Positions 8,425 to 16,822 of a stretch of DNA of 64,000 nt are shown piece after piece. Within the stretch, counting starts at the first letter, position 1; each line of letters starts with the position of its first letter. The notes beneath the pieces are model-generated. The model had not been told where the DNA came from. It was given only the letters and a program-made list of their open reading frames with translations, and made no database searches. The stretch comes from RGIG1902 sp034926865 (lineage in GTDB: Bacteria > Bacillota > Clostridia > Oscillospirales > Butyricicoccaceae), in contig JAYFQP010000012.1 of NCBI GenBank assembly GCA_034926865.1, positions 1-64,000 on the forward strand, read 5' to 3'. A program made the position numbers and the translations under genes.

Positions 8425-9434
8425 TTGCCAATTTTCCCCCCATCTTTTATGCTATTATCATCATAGAGATGGCATTCAACATAATGTTCTTCATTCCTGT
8501 AAATCTTCTTGGGCTTTACGTTCTTGCATATCTCCATAGCATAGTCACATCTGGGATAGAAGACACAGCCTTCAGGCAAATTTGTAGGATCAGGCATAAG
8601 ACCCTTGATGGGCTTCAGCTTGGCTGTCCTGTCCTCAATGTTGGGCAGTGAGCGGAAAAGGCCCTCAGTGTAGGGATGTCTTGTGTAGTTGAACACATCC
8701 TCAAGTGTGCCGTGCTCGATTATTCTGCCGCCGTAAATGACCGAAACAGTGTCACAAATCTCGGCAACGATGCCAAGGTCATGGGTAATCATAAGCATGG
8801 ATGTGTTGTACTTATCTCTCAGGTTTTTCATCATTGCAAGAACCTGAGCCTGAATTGTAACATCAAGAGCCGTTGTAGGCTCGTCAGCGATAAGCAGCGA
8901 GGGGCTGCAGGCCAAAGCGATGGCTATAACAACGCGCTGCTTCATGCCGCCGGAAAACTGGTGAGGATATTCAGGCCCGCGCTCGCCGGGAATACCGACC
9001 AGCTCGAGCATTTCCTTTGCCTTCTGGATAGCACCGGAATGGTTGACATCCTCATGGAGCTCGATAACCTCTGCGATCTGCTCCTCAACGGTTATAACCG
9101 GGTTAAGGGAGGTCATAGGATCCTGGAATATCATAGAAACGGCCTTGCCGCGAAGCTCCTGCATCTCAGACTCTGTCTTGGAGAAGATATCCTCTCCGTT
9201 AAGCTTGATCACGCCGCCGACAATAACTCCCGGAGGGCTGGGAACAAGCCTTAAGATCGAAAGTCCTGTTGTTGTTTTGCCGGCACCTGTTTCACCGACG
9301 AGGCCAAGTGTCTGGCCTTCTTCTATTTTAAGATCGATTCCGTTAAGCGCCTTTACAACGCCATCATCAGTTCTGAACTCAACGACCAAGTCGTTGATCT
9401 CAACTGAATATTTCTTATTTTTATTATCACTCAT
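8421..9434 (-). CDS. oppD: Opp/Dpp-type peptide ABC transporter ATPase (D subunit)
   Basis: Partner ATPase of the F subunit. In 337 residues it has Walker A GETGAGKTT, FQDPMTSLNPV, signature FSGGMKQR, Walker B LLIADEPTTALD and THDLG. The C-terminal extension carries CVFYPRCDYAMEIC, the same CX5CX6C spacing as in the F subunit. AAGGGGG precedes the ATG with a normal gap. It is third in the order B-C-D-F, with 15 bases after the C gene and a 4-base overlap with F. The pairing of D and F with the two permeases is the usual arrangement of dipeptide/oligopeptide importers. Confidence 0.9.
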   Translation of the reverse strand: MSDNKNKKYSVEINDLVVEFRTDDGVVKALNGIDLKIEEGQTLGLVGETGAGKTTTGLSILRLVPSPPGVIVGGVIKLNGEDIFSKTESEMQELRGKAVSMIFQDPMTSLNPVITVEEQIAEVIELHEDVNHSGAIQKAKEMLELVGIPGERGPEYPHQFSGGMKQRVVIAIALACSPSLLIADEPTTALDVTIQAQVLAMMKNLRDKYNTSMLMITHDLGIVAEICDTVSVIYGGRIIEHGTLEDVFNYTRHPYTEGLFRSLPNIEDRTAKLKPIKGLMPDPTNLPEGCVFYPRCDYAMEICKNVKPKKIYRNEEHYVECHLYDDNSIKDGGKIGK

Positions 9435-9449
9435 GTAAGTTGCGCCCCC

Positions 9450-10349
9450 TTATTTCAGTCTGGGGTCAAGTGCGTCGCGAAGACCGTCGCCCAAAAGGTT
9501 AAGGCAGAGAATGGTCGTCATGATAGCAAGACCCGGGAACAAAGCCATATAGCTGTAATCTCTTATATATGATCTGGCGTTGGAAAGCATAGCGCCCCAT
9601 TCAGGATGAGGAGCCGGAACGCCCAGGCCCAGGAAGCTGAGGCCTGCAGTTGTCAGTATAACCGAAGCTATGCTGAGGGTCGACTGGACAATAAGAGGAG
9701 CCATTCCGTTAGGAAGAACGTGTTTGAAAATTATTGTGCGATCGGTAGCTCCGATAGCCCTTGCCGCCTCAACATATTCTGAATCTCTTACCGTAAGCAC
9801 GGAAGAACGCACAATACGGGAGAATCCCGGTATACCTGATACCGAAAGGGCAATAATAAGGTTCGTGATGGTGGAGCCCAGCGACGCGACGATGGCGATA
9901 GCCAGAAGAGTTCCGGGTATGGCAAGAAGAACATCCATAAACCTCATGATTATCATATCTGCCTTTCCGCCGTAGTATCCGGCGATAGAACCGCAGATAA
10001 GTCCAACTGTAAGGGATGCAGTAGCTGCGACAAAGCTTATAAGCAACGAATACTTAGCGCCATAGCAAACTCTGGCGAAAATATCTCTTCCCATCTCGTC
10101 TGTTCCGAACCAGTGTTCAGAAGAGGGGGACTGAAGGCGCTGCATAATATCCTGCTTGATTACCTGTGAATCGTAATCATGCAAAACATCGGCAAAAATG
10201 GCCAGCAAAAGAAGGAAAAGGACAACCGCAAGACCAATGATAGCTGTCTTGTTACGGGCCAGACGCCTGAAGATATCCGCAGTCTGACTCTTCTTTTTAT
10301 ATTTCGACACCACTTCCATGGCGTTAACGCTTTTTTTATTTTCACTCAT
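9450..10349 (-). CDS. oppC: Opp/Dpp-type peptide ABC transporter permease (C subunit)
   Basis: A 299-residue inner-membrane permease. It has a cytoplasmic N-terminus, one hydrophobic helix near residues 35-55, a periplasm-side OppC-type insert with HWFGTDEMGRDIFARV, then five more hydrophobic segments. The coupling helix motif that docks on the ATPase is visible as EYVEAARAIGATDRTI, and LGLGVPAPHPEWGAML is typical of C subunits. GGGAGG precedes the ATG. It forms the translocation path with the B subunit encoded 18 bases upstream. Confidence 0.92.
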   Translation of the reverse strand: MSENKKSVNAMEVVSKYKKKSQTADIFRRLARNKTAIIGLAVVLFLLLLAIFADVLHDYDSQVIKQDIMQRLQSPSSEHWFGTDEMGRDIFARVCYGAKYSLLISFVAATASLTVGLICGSIAGYYGGKADMIIMRFMDVLLAIPGTLLAIAIVASLGSTITNLIIALSVSGIPGFSRIVRSSVLTVRDSEYVEAARAIGATDRTIIFKHVLPNGMAPLIVQSTLSIASVILTTAGLSFLGLGVPAPHPEWGAMLSNARSYIRDYSYMALFPGLAIMTTILCLNLLGDGLRDALDPRLK

Positions 10350-10367
10350 CTTTTAAGCACCTCCCGC

Positions 10368-11294
10368 TTACTTGTACTGTGACTTGATTCTTGGATCAAC
10401 GAAACCGTACAGAACGTCAACAATAAGGTTTACGATAGAGAAGCTTACTGAGAACATAATAACGCAACCAAGAACCATGGGTATATCACGCTTGTTGATG
10501 GACTGAACCATCAGGCGGCCAATACCAGGCCAAGCAAATACGCTCTCCGTCATAACTGAACCGCCAAGCATAGCACCAATCTGAAGGCCGACAACCGTGA
10601 TTGTTGGGATCAGCGCATTTTTAAGAGCATGCTTGGTAATAACCTTATTTTCGGCAACGCCCTTCGCGCGGGCAGTTCTGATGTAATCCTGACGAATGAC
10701 TTCAAGCATCGAGGAGCGGGTTACGCGGGCGATAGAGGCCATGTGCATAAAGCCCAGCGTGACAGCGGGAAGAACAATACTCTTCCAACCCTCTGAACCT
10801 GAGGAGGGGAACCAACCCAACTTAAGGGAGAATGCCAGAATAAGAAGCATGCCTAGCCAGAATACAGGCATCGAAACACCTATAAGCGCGATAACCATGC
10901 TGACGCCGTCAAACAGCGTATTCTGCTTAACCGCGGCCAAAATGCCGAGGGGCAGCGCGAGAATTACCGAAATAAGCACAGCCACAGAAGCCAATCTTAC
11001 GGTATTGGGGAATCTTGCCATAATTTCGATTGAACATTCAAGGCGAGAGTTATAGGACTGGCCCATCGTGCCTCTGCAAAGACCCCAGATATACCTTGCA
11101 TACTGAACCAGAACCGGATCATCAAGACCCATTGACTCTCTCAATTCAGCAATCTGCTCGGGTGTAGCCTGCTCACCCAGAATAACTTTAGCAGGGTCGC
11201 CGGGCGCCATGTTCATAATCAAATAGATTATCAGGGTTACGCCCAGAAGAACAGGAATCATTGATACGAGTCGCTTAGCGATAAATTTCCACAT
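10368..11294 (-). CDS. oppB: Opp/Dpp-type peptide ABC transporter permease (B subunit)
   Basis: First gene of the operon, 308 residues, with six predicted membrane helices. The N-terminal RLVSMIPVLLGVTLIIYL helix, the GDPA motif, the DYIRTARAKG coupling helix that contacts the ATPase and a C-terminal DVLYGFVDPRI are characteristic of B subunits. AAGGAGG stands five bases before the ATG. No solute-binding protein gene lies anywhere in the operon or its flanks within the window, so the importer must use one encoded elsewhere. The leader is about 280 bases long from the promoter at 11585-11613. Confidence 0.92.
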   Translation of the reverse strand: MWKFIAKRLVSMIPVLLGVTLIIYLIMNMAPGDPAKVILGEQATPEQIAELRESMGLDDPVLVQYARYIWGLCRGTMGQSYNSRLECSIEIMARFPNTVRLASVAVLISVILALPLGILAAVKQNTLFDGVSMVIALIGVSMPVFWLGMLLILAFSLKLGWFPSSGSEGWKSIVLPAVTLGFMHMASIARVTRSSMLEVIRQDYIRTARAKGVAENKVITKHALKNALIPTITVVGLQIGAMLGGSVMTESVFAWPGIGRLMVQSINKRDIPMVLGCVIMFSVSFSIVNLIVDVLYGFVDPRIKSQYK

Positions 11295-11584
11295 GTTTCC
11301 TCCTTGAGATTTTCATTGCCCGTTTATTTGCGGGCAAGATAGTATCCTGCCATAACGCGTTTATGCTTCTTGCAGCATCACAGCACTAAACACGCAGAGG
11401 CAAAATAAGCGCTGTTTACCTATGAGTAAACAGCACATCTGCCCGGACAAATATAGAGCTCATGAAAATTTCACTCGTTAAAGCCCACCACAGCTCAGTG
11501 TCCAAACAGCCACGCACGGCCGTTTTGATATCGAATAGAAATTGTTTCAAAGTATTAATATCTGACCGGACTTAGAATAATGAT
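11295..11584 (-). other. Long 5' leader of the peptide transporter operon
   Basis: About 285 transcribed, apparently noncoding bases between the promoter and oppB. Two perfect hairpins are visible: GCTGTTTAC / GTAAACAGC around 11410-11433, and TTGCCCG / CGGGCAA around 11316-11337 shortly before the Shine-Dalgarno. Neither is followed by a T run. No T-box, S-box or other riboswitch core was recognised. Confidence 0.4.
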
Positions 11585-11613
11585 ATTATACACACATCGA
11601 TATAGTATTGCAA
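11585..11613 (-). promoter_or_regulatory. Promoter of the peptide transporter operon
   Basis: Minus-strand TTGCAA, exactly 17 bases, TATAAT. It is the best sigma-A match in the 590-base gap between oppB and the divergent hydrolase gene. Confidence 0.65.
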
Positions 11614-11881
11614 TACAAAAAATTGCCTTAACTTATGCTTTCTGGCATTTTTCTAGGAAAAAAGGTTGTTTTTTTGTTAATTATGTACAAGTATCCCGTT
11701 ATTAAAATATTCAATATCACAGATCGGGTGTACAATATATCTATAAATTTTATTTTTTGTATTGCTATAATAGTGCATAATGTCCAATAGAATATTGCGT
11801 TAAAGTGGGTATACTATCCACAATCAAAAGTTGCAAAACGGTTACAAATCGTGTAATATGTGCGAGAAAGGGAGTGAGTCC

Positions 11882-12883
11882 ATGCAAAAGCTACGTTTTT
11901 TACCGGCTTTTATTGTGATTTGTTCATTAACGCTGACTTCTGTTCATGCTTCAGCCCCCGCTTCACCTAAAATAGTTTTTGGAAATGATTCATCTGAGGT
12001 TACCGCTCAGACAGAAGACGAGAATGATACCCAGCGCCTTCTCATTGAATACGCAGAGGGCACAGGAAAAGCCGAAAATGAAAATGATGACTGGTTCTCA
12101 GCCATTGAAGGCTTTTTCTCAATAAAAAAACTTGAGGAAACAGCAGCCGCTTATGTTCCGGCAGCTGAAAAAGAAAGCGAAATACGAACTATCTTTATAG
12201 AAGACACCACCTATGTTTCTATAAGAGACTTTATTGAAAGAAACTATCCTAATGCAGTTTTCAATTATGAAAATGGAAAAGTTTCAATCTCTCACCAAGG
12301 CTTCTATATTGAATTTACCGAGGGTGCCATTTATTATTATGTGAATGGCAGGATACTGCCTCTTAACCGGACATGCTTTGAGCAGGATGGATGCTTTTAT
12401 GTTCCCCTCAGAAGCCTTGCGCTTATCTATTCCTATGACGTTGCTTGGAACGAGGAAGCTTTTACAGCCACTCTTAACGAAAATGGAAAGATCCTCTTAA
12501 GCGGGCAGGATTATTATAATTATGACGATTATATCCTTTTGGCCAAGCTTATACGAGCTGAAAGCGGGAATCAGCCTCTTGACGGGAAAATAGCTGTAGG
12601 AAATGTAATTATAAACCGCGTAAAGAATAGCGCTTTCCCTGATACTATTGCAGACGTTATATTCGACAGAAGATGTGGTATCCAGTTTACGACCGCATAT
12701 AACGGAAGTTTAAGCAAAGCACCCACGGAAGAATGTCTTGTTGCTGCCAAACTGTGTCTCGAGGGATATTCCGTAACCAACAGCAGTCTGTACTTTTTTA
12801 ACCCAAGCACATGCTCGGCAAAATGGATCAAAAATCACAGGCAGTATGTAACCACCATTGGAGATCACGCTTTCTATTCTTAA
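11882..12883 (+). CDS. SleB-like cell-wall hydrolase with an N-terminal copper-amine-oxidase-like domain
   Basis: A secreted 333-residue protein: signal peptide (about 1-25, ending near VHASA), a low-complexity acidic linker, a copper-amine-oxidase-like repeat (about 105-205, with VSIRDFIERNYPNAVFNY and FYVPLRSLALIY), then a hydrolase-2/SleB domain from about residue 215 (LLAKLIRAESGNQPLDGKIA, VGNVIINRVKNSAFPDTIADV, SSLYFFNP). The SleB domain cleaves muramic-lactam peptidoglycan in spore cortex, although relatives act on vegetative walls. GGGAG precedes the ATG at 11882 by about seven bases. It is monocistronic, with a terminator behind it. A second SleB gene at 52233 has a different accessory domain. 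Confidence 0.82.
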   Translation: MQKLRFLPAFIVICSLTLTSVHASAPASPKIVFGNDSSEVTAQTEDENDTQRLLIEYAEGTGKAENENDDWFSAIEGFFSIKKLEETAAAYVPAAEKESEIRTIFIEDTTYVSIRDFIERNYPNAVFNYENGKVSISHQGFYIEFTEGAIYYYVNGRILPLNRTCFEQDGCFYVPLRSLALIYSYDVAWNEEAFTATLNENGKILLSGQDYYNYDDYILLAKLIRAESGNQPLDGKIAVGNVIINRVKNSAFPDTIADVIFDRRCGIQFTTAYNGSLSKAPTEECLVAAKLCLEGYSVTNSSLYFFNPSTCSAKWIKNHRQYVTTIGDHAFYS

Positions 12884-12926
12884 TTTGCCACCCACAAAAA
12901 CCAAAAACATTTTAACAAATCACAAT

Positions 12927-12957
12927 AAGGGAGCGGTTAATCCGCTCCCTTTATTTA
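12927..12957 (+). terminator. Terminator after the SleB-like gene
   Basis: AAGGGAGCGG / CCGCTCCCTT with loop TTAAT, then TATTTATT. Confidence 0.8.
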
Positions 12958-13120
12958 TTCATCATGCCTCCAGACAGACATAACGATCTTGGAGGCTCTC
13001 CGCTTATCAAAGGCCTTAATTCACATCAGGGCCAAGAATAACATTGCGTCAAAAAAACCTTTTTCTTTCCCAGTATTATAGCAGTCGCTCTTTATTATAT
13101 ATAGTAATAATAGAGTGTTT

Positions 13121-13170
13121 AAAACAATAAATAGAACGGCTTTGACTAAAACTGTCCAAGCCGCTCTATA
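13121..13170 (-). terminator. Terminator after yerC
   Basis: Minus-strand stem ATAGAGCGGCTTG pairs with CAAAGCCGTTCTAT across a 12-base loop and is followed by TTATTGTTTT, about 30 bases after the yerC stop. Confidence 0.65.
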
Positions 13171-13199
13171 AGATCAAGTGAAATTATTAGGCCCTGAAA

Positions 13200-13496
13200 C
13201 TATTTCAAACCATCCATCCTGTCAAAAATGATCTTGTATCCCTCGCACCCGAACTGCAGGGACCTGTTTACCCTCGAAATCGTGGCTGTGGACGCTCCTG
13301 TCTTCTCTGCAATCGCCGTATAGGTCATGCCCTCTCTCAGCATCTTCGCAACTTCAAAACGTTGGGCAATCGAACGAAGCTCGCTCACTGTACAGATATC
13401 CTCAAAAAACCGGTAACACTCCTCCATGTTCTCAAGTGCCAAAACAGCTTTAAGCAATTGATCGGTTTCAGGGCTCTGCAATTTACTCTTATACAT
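13200..13496 (-). CDS. yerC: YerC/YecD-type TrpR-related regulator
   Basis: A 98-residue all-helical DNA-binding protein of the TrpR fold: SPETDQLLKAVLALEN, ECYRFFEDICTVSELRSIAQ, RFEVAKMLREGMTYTAIAEK, then the recognition helix TGASTATISRVNRSL. YerC proteins are short, common in Firmicutes and of unclear target; they are not the tryptophan repressor itself. The ATG at 13494-13496 matches the family start MYKSKL, so the open upstream codons are leader. The promoter at 13671-13699 would leave a leader of about 170 bases. It stands alone between nfo and the SleB-like gene, with its own terminator. Confidence 0.85.
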   Translation of the reverse strand: MYKSKLQSPETDQLLKAVLALENMEECYRFFEDICTVSELRSIAQRFEVAKMLREGMTYTAIAEKTGASTATISRVNRSLQFGCEGYKIIFDRMDGLK

Positions 13497-13670
13497 GACA
13501 CACCTGCTTTCCAAATAATGCAACTGGGAAATTGTTGTAATTAGCATAACATATGCTTTAAGAAAAAGAAACCGTGATTTCTATTCTTCCGAGATTTTTG
13601 GCATTTTTTCATAAATTCGTAATATTTTTTGTTGAACTTTTACAGCAATTGTTCACATTTTGACACATAT

Positions 13671-13699
13671 TGTATACACTTTGCCGTTTAACATTGCAA
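13671..13699 (-). promoter_or_regulatory. Candidate yerC promoter
   Basis: Minus-strand TTGCAA, 17 bases, TATACA, located just beyond the end of nfo. Confidence 0.45.
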
Positions 13700-13704
13700 A
13701 TTTA

Positions 13705-14535
13705 TTATTTGTAAAGCGCTTTCAGAAGAGAAATCTCATGTTCATAGCCCTCAAGCTCATTTGGAGTTTCAAGATAAAAGGGTATTTCCCTAAAAACAGG
13801 GTGATTTATAACTCTCTCGATTAGTTCTAACCCCAAAGCACCCTCGCCGATTTTCTCGTGACGATCTTTATGCGCCTCAATGGGATTCTTGCTGTCATTC
13901 AGATGAACGGCTTTAAGCCTGTCAAGTCCAATGATTCTGTCAAACTCCGCAATAACCCCGTCCAGGTCATCAACTATATTATAGCCGGCCTCCCAGATGT
14001 GGCACGTATCAAGGCAGACGCCCATCTTTTCGTTGAGAACTATACCGTCAAGAATACTTCTTATTTCTTCAAAAGTGCGTCCTACCTCGCTTCCCTTTCC
14101 TGCCATAGTCTCCAAAAGCACCGTTGTGTGCATCTCAGGCCAAAGAATATCGTTTAGCATACTTATGATAAGCTCTATACCTATCTCAACGCCCTGCTTT
14201 ACATGGCTTCCGGGATGGAAATTATAGCAGTTTCCCGGCAGATATTCAAGCCTTTGAAGGTCATCGAGCATAGTATTTCTGGCAAACTCCCTAAGGCCCG
14301 GATCTGCGGCACAGGCATTGAGGGTATACGGCGCATGCGCTAATATATGAGAAATATCGTTGTTCTCGGCAAAAGTAAGGTACTCTTTTATATCCTTAAG
14401 ATCAAGGGGCTTAACTGAACCTCCCCTGGGATTGCGGGAAAAAAACTGAAATGTATTGGCTCCTATAGCCAAAGCCTCTTTTCCCATAGACAAATATCCT
14501 TTTGAAGACGACAGATGACAGCCTATTCTGAACAT
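13705..14535 (-). CDS. nfo: Endonuclease IV (AP endonuclease)
   Basis: Cuts the backbone at abasic sites in base excision repair. The 276-residue TIM-barrel protein begins MFRIGCHLSSSKGY and shows the trinuclear zinc ligands spread over the chain: HAPYTLN, NFHPGSH, LLETMAGKG, CLDTCHIWEAGY, VHLNDSKNP, HKDRHEKIGEG and YLETP, all in the canonical order. AGGAGG six bases before the ATG at 14533-14535 sets the start; the in-frame ATG upstream lacks such a signal. It lies 180 bases from the tRNA-Pro gene transcribed away from it. Length equals the family norm. Confidence 0.95.
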   Translation of the reverse strand: MFRIGCHLSSSKGYLSMGKEALAIGANTFQFFSRNPRGGSVKPLDLKDIKEYLTFAENNDISHILAHAPYTLNACAADPGLREFARNTMLDDLQRLEYLPGNCYNFHPGSHVKQGVEIGIELIISMLNDILWPEMHTTVLLETMAGKGSEVGRTFEEIRSILDGIVLNEKMGVCLDTCHIWEAGYNIVDDLDGVIAEFDRIIGLDRLKAVHLNDSKNPIEAHKDRHEKIGEGALGLELIERVINHPVFREIPFYLETPNELEGYEHEISLLKALYK

Positions 14536-14774
14536 AAAAGCCCTCCTCGGTTTGTATGACAATATATTACCATATTTTTGCGATGCAATCACTATTTTCC
14601 TCTCTTTTCAAGGCATTTTTACATATTACGCCCTTTTTGTCACAAACCTGTAATCAAAAAACTATGTTCCCTTTATGCTCATATTTGAGCGGCATAAGAA
14701 ACCGAGGAACAAGGCTAAACTTTCAAAAAGGACTTGCATTTTGCATGACACTGTGGTACTATATTTCTTGCCGA

Positions 14775-14851
14775 CCGGGTGTAGCGCAGTTTGGTAGCGC
14801 GCTTGAATGGGGTTCAAGAGGCCGCAGGTTCGACTCCTGTCACTCGGACCA
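14775..14851 (+). tRNA. tRNA-Pro (anticodon GGG)
   Basis: A 77-base cloverleaf: acceptor CCGGGTG / CACTCGG with discriminator A and encoded CCA, a D arm with GTAGCGC..TTGGTAGCGC, anticodon stem CTTGA / TCAAG enclosing loop ATGGGGT (anticodon GGG), and T arm GCAGGTTCGACTCCTGT. It reads codons CCC/CCU. It is followed by a strong hairpin at 14864-14913. It marks the left end of the accessory region, and its 3' flank is duplicated at 15822. Confidence 0.95.
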
Positions 14852-14943
14852 ATTTACAAAGATAACAGAAGGATTCAAACCATCACGGTTTGAATCCTTC
14901 TGTTATTTTGATTCTTATGGTATAATCAGTTCGGTTTATATAA
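14850..14943 (+). repeat. Terminator-promoter module, copy A (after tRNA-Pro)
   Basis: Starts in the CCA end of tRNA-Pro and runs through an 18-bp hairpin (14864-14904, then ATTTTGATT) that terminates the tRNA transcript. It ends with an extended -10 promoter TGGTATAAT (14918-14926) that serves the methyltransferase. About four bases in five match copy B at 15822-15917, including the hairpin, the promoter and the CAGTTCGG box. Confidence 0.75.
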
Positions 14944-14956
14944 TTGGAGGGATCAC

Positions 14957-15769
14957 ATGAGCATAAAAGATATAGAAAAATTCTATGATGAGAATGCGCA
15001 AAAAGAATGGGAGCGATTGGAGCGACATCCTTTTGAATTTATTTTTACTACACATATGATGGATAAATATATTCACAATGGGGATAGCATTCTTGATATT
15101 GGTGGTGGACCGGGTAGATACTCAATTTACTATGCAAAGAAAAACTGTGCCGTTACCCTTGTGGATTTGTCAATGGGTAACATTCAGTTGGCAAAGTGCA
15201 AAGCGGCAGAGAATGGCGTTACATTAAATATGTTCACAGGCAACTGCCTCAATCTTGATTCAATGGAAATAGGTCAGTTTGATCATGTGTTTCTTATGGG
15301 GCCTCTCTATCATCTTACCGAAAGGGTTGATCGCGAGAATGCTGTTAAATTGGCGTTGAAAAAATTAAAGCCCGGTGGTGTCCTTTATTGCTCCTTCATT
15401 TTAGATTTTGCAGGAATAATATACGATTTAAAAAATGGACCTGGATATTTGATTCAAGATTTAGGAAATCAGTCAACTAAGCAATTAATTGATTCTATAG
15501 TTTCAGGAACAGAATATGTCGGGCCAGCCTTTACATCTGCTTGTTTTGTGAATCAGCGACAAATTGAGCCTTTTATGCTACAATTTGGACTTCAAAAACT
15601 TCATTTGTTTGGGCAAGAAGGCATTTTAGCTCTTAATGAAAATCAAGTAAAAACATATCCAAAAGAAGAATATAGCTTGTGGATTGAAACAGCAAAAAAG
15701 TTTCTTGATATCCCAGAATTTTTAGCCTTCTCAGAACACGCAATGTACATCGGGCAAAAATCAAATTAA
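14957..15769 (+). CDS. Class I SAM-dependent methyltransferase
   Basis: A 270-residue Rossmann-fold methyltransferase: motif I ILDIGGGPGRYS near residue 45, the acidic end of strand 2 in VTLVDLS, GNCLNLD, motif IV-like FDHVFLMGPLYHL, and LKPGGVLY. The YHL pattern and absence of a DNA/RNA target domain suggest a small-molecule or antibiotic/metabolite methylase, but the substrate cannot be read. GGAGG stands seven bases before the ATG. It lies between two copies of a repeated terminator-promoter module, next to an ANT(6) gene. Both are AT-richer than the neighbouring housekeeping genes, consistent with acquisition. Confidence 0.8.
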   Translation: MSIKDIEKFYDENAQKEWERLERHPFEFIFTTHMMDKYIHNGDSILDIGGGPGRYSIYYAKKNCAVTLVDLSMGNIQLAKCKAAENGVTLNMFTGNCLNLDSMEIGQFDHVFLMGPLYHLTERVDRENAVKLALKKLKPGGVLYCSFILDFAGIIYDLKNGPGYLIQDLGNQSTKQLIDSIVSGTEYVGPAFTSACFVNQRQIEPFMLQFGLQKLHLFGQEGILALNENQVKTYPKEEYSLWIETAKKFLDIPEFLAFSEHAMYIGQKSN

Positions 15770-15781
15770 CAACCTTATTAT

Positions 15782-15823
15782 AAGCATAATTAGAACTTGC
15801 ATCTAAATTGGACAAATGACACA
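15782..15823 (+). repeat. Post-gene 42-bp repeat, copy 1
   Basis: Follows the methyltransferase stop. It contains GCATAATTAGAAC and TGCATCTAAATT and ends CAAATGACACA. It matches copy 2 (16823-16864) at 36 of 42 positions and abuts module copy B. Confidence 0.7.
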
Positions 15824-15917
15824 ATTTATAAAGATAATGGAAGGATTTGAACCATCATGGTTTAAGTCCTTTTATTATTTTGCATTTTATGGTATACTCA
15901 GTTCGGATTATTTATAG
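15822..15917 (+). repeat. Terminator-promoter module, copy B (before ANT(6))
   Basis: Diverged copy of the tRNA-Pro 3' flank: the same GATAA..GAAGGATT.. hairpin (now imperfect, GAACC ATCAT GGTTTAAG), TTATTTTG, extended -10 TGGTATACT (15890-15898) and CAGTTCGG. It drives the aminoglycoside adenylyltransferase gene. Confidence 0.7.
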
Positions 15918-15932
15918 AATAGGGATGAAAAA

Positions 15933-16814
15933 ATGCGTTCTCAAGCAGAGATGATGGATTTGATTCTCGGAGTGGCAAAAAACGATGACCGTATTATAGC
16001 TGTTTATATCAATGGTTCAAGAGCAAATCCAAACGCTCCTAAAGATATTTTCAGGGATTATGATGTTGTGTATGTGGTGACCGAGCTAGAACCATTTCTT
16101 AAAGATGAGGGATGGATAAATGTATTTGGTGAACGAATCATTATTCAGGAACCGGATAAGCTTGATAAGATGCAGGGGCGAAATGTTGATTTTTCAAAAT
16201 GTTATGGATACCTAATGCAGTTTTCTGACGGAAATAGGATTGATTTACATATTAAAACTTTGAAATGCACATTAGAAAATTTCGGGGCCGATTCACTTAC
16301 TGTTACGTTGCTCGATAAGGAAGGTGTTCTGCCAAAACTCCCCGCTGCATCTGATAAAGATTATTGGGTTGAAAAACCCTCTTTTGCGCGATATTACAGT
16401 AGATGTAATAATTTCTGGTGGGTGGCTCCTTATTGTGCTAAAGGGCTTTGGCGTAAAGAAATTCTCTATACAATTGACTCTCTTAATTATTATGTGAGAG
16501 ATGATTTACTCATAATGTTGAGCTGGTATGTCTGCATTGATAAAGGATTTGAATTTAGTCTCGGTAAATCCCGAAAATACTTGAAGGACTATTTAAATCC
16601 CGATATATGGAACCGCCTTATGATGACATTTAACTTAAGTGATTATGACTGTGCATGGGATGCACTCTTTACCACATGTGAACTGTTTGATGAAATAGCA
16701 CCTTATGTTGGGGAAGCTTTTGGATTTAAATATAACAAAGAAGAAGCAACCAAGAGTTTCGCATATATAAAACATATAAAGGAATTACCGCAAACGGCTA
16801 CGGAAATTTATTAG
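15933..16814 (+). CDS. aadE: Aminoglycoside 6-adenylyltransferase, ANT(6) family (streptomycin resistance type)
   Basis: Transfers AMP to position 6 of streptomycin, inactivating it. The 293-residue protein aligns by eye with AadE through its length: VYINGSRANPNAPKDIF with the nucleotidyltransferase GS motif, the metal-binding pair in RDYDVVYVV, FGERIIIQEP, GNRIDLHI, KPSFARYYSRCNNFWWVAPY, AKGLWRKEILYTIDSLN, LSWYVCIDKGFEFSLGK and CELFDEIA. The nucleotidyltransferase core is about residues 1-150 and the helical C-terminal domain follows. All key acidic residues appear intact. It is flanked by repeat modules on both sides, AT-rich, and next to a recombinase relic, so acquisition is likely. The exact ANT(6) subtype and activity are not known. 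Confidence 0.9.
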   Translation: MRSQAEMMDLILGVAKNDDRIIAVYINGSRANPNAPKDIFRDYDVVYVVTELEPFLKDEGWINVFGERIIIQEPDKLDKMQGRNVDFSKCYGYLMQFSDGNRIDLHIKTLKCTLENFGADSLTVTLLDKEGVLPKLPAASDKDYWVEKPSFARYYSRCNNFWWVAPYCAKGLWRKEILYTIDSLNYYVRDDLLIMLSWYVCIDKGFEFSLGKSRKYLKDYLNPDIWNRLMMTFNLSDYDCAWDALFTTCELFDEIAPYVGEAFGFKYNKEEATKSFAYIKHIKELPQTATEIY

Positions 16815-16822
16815 TATTTTGT

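Noticed and set aside
11295..11584. T-box or S-box leader before oppB
   Set aside because: No GGTGGNACCGCG-type antiterminator motif, no S-box core, and no hairpin with a T run before the start codon.
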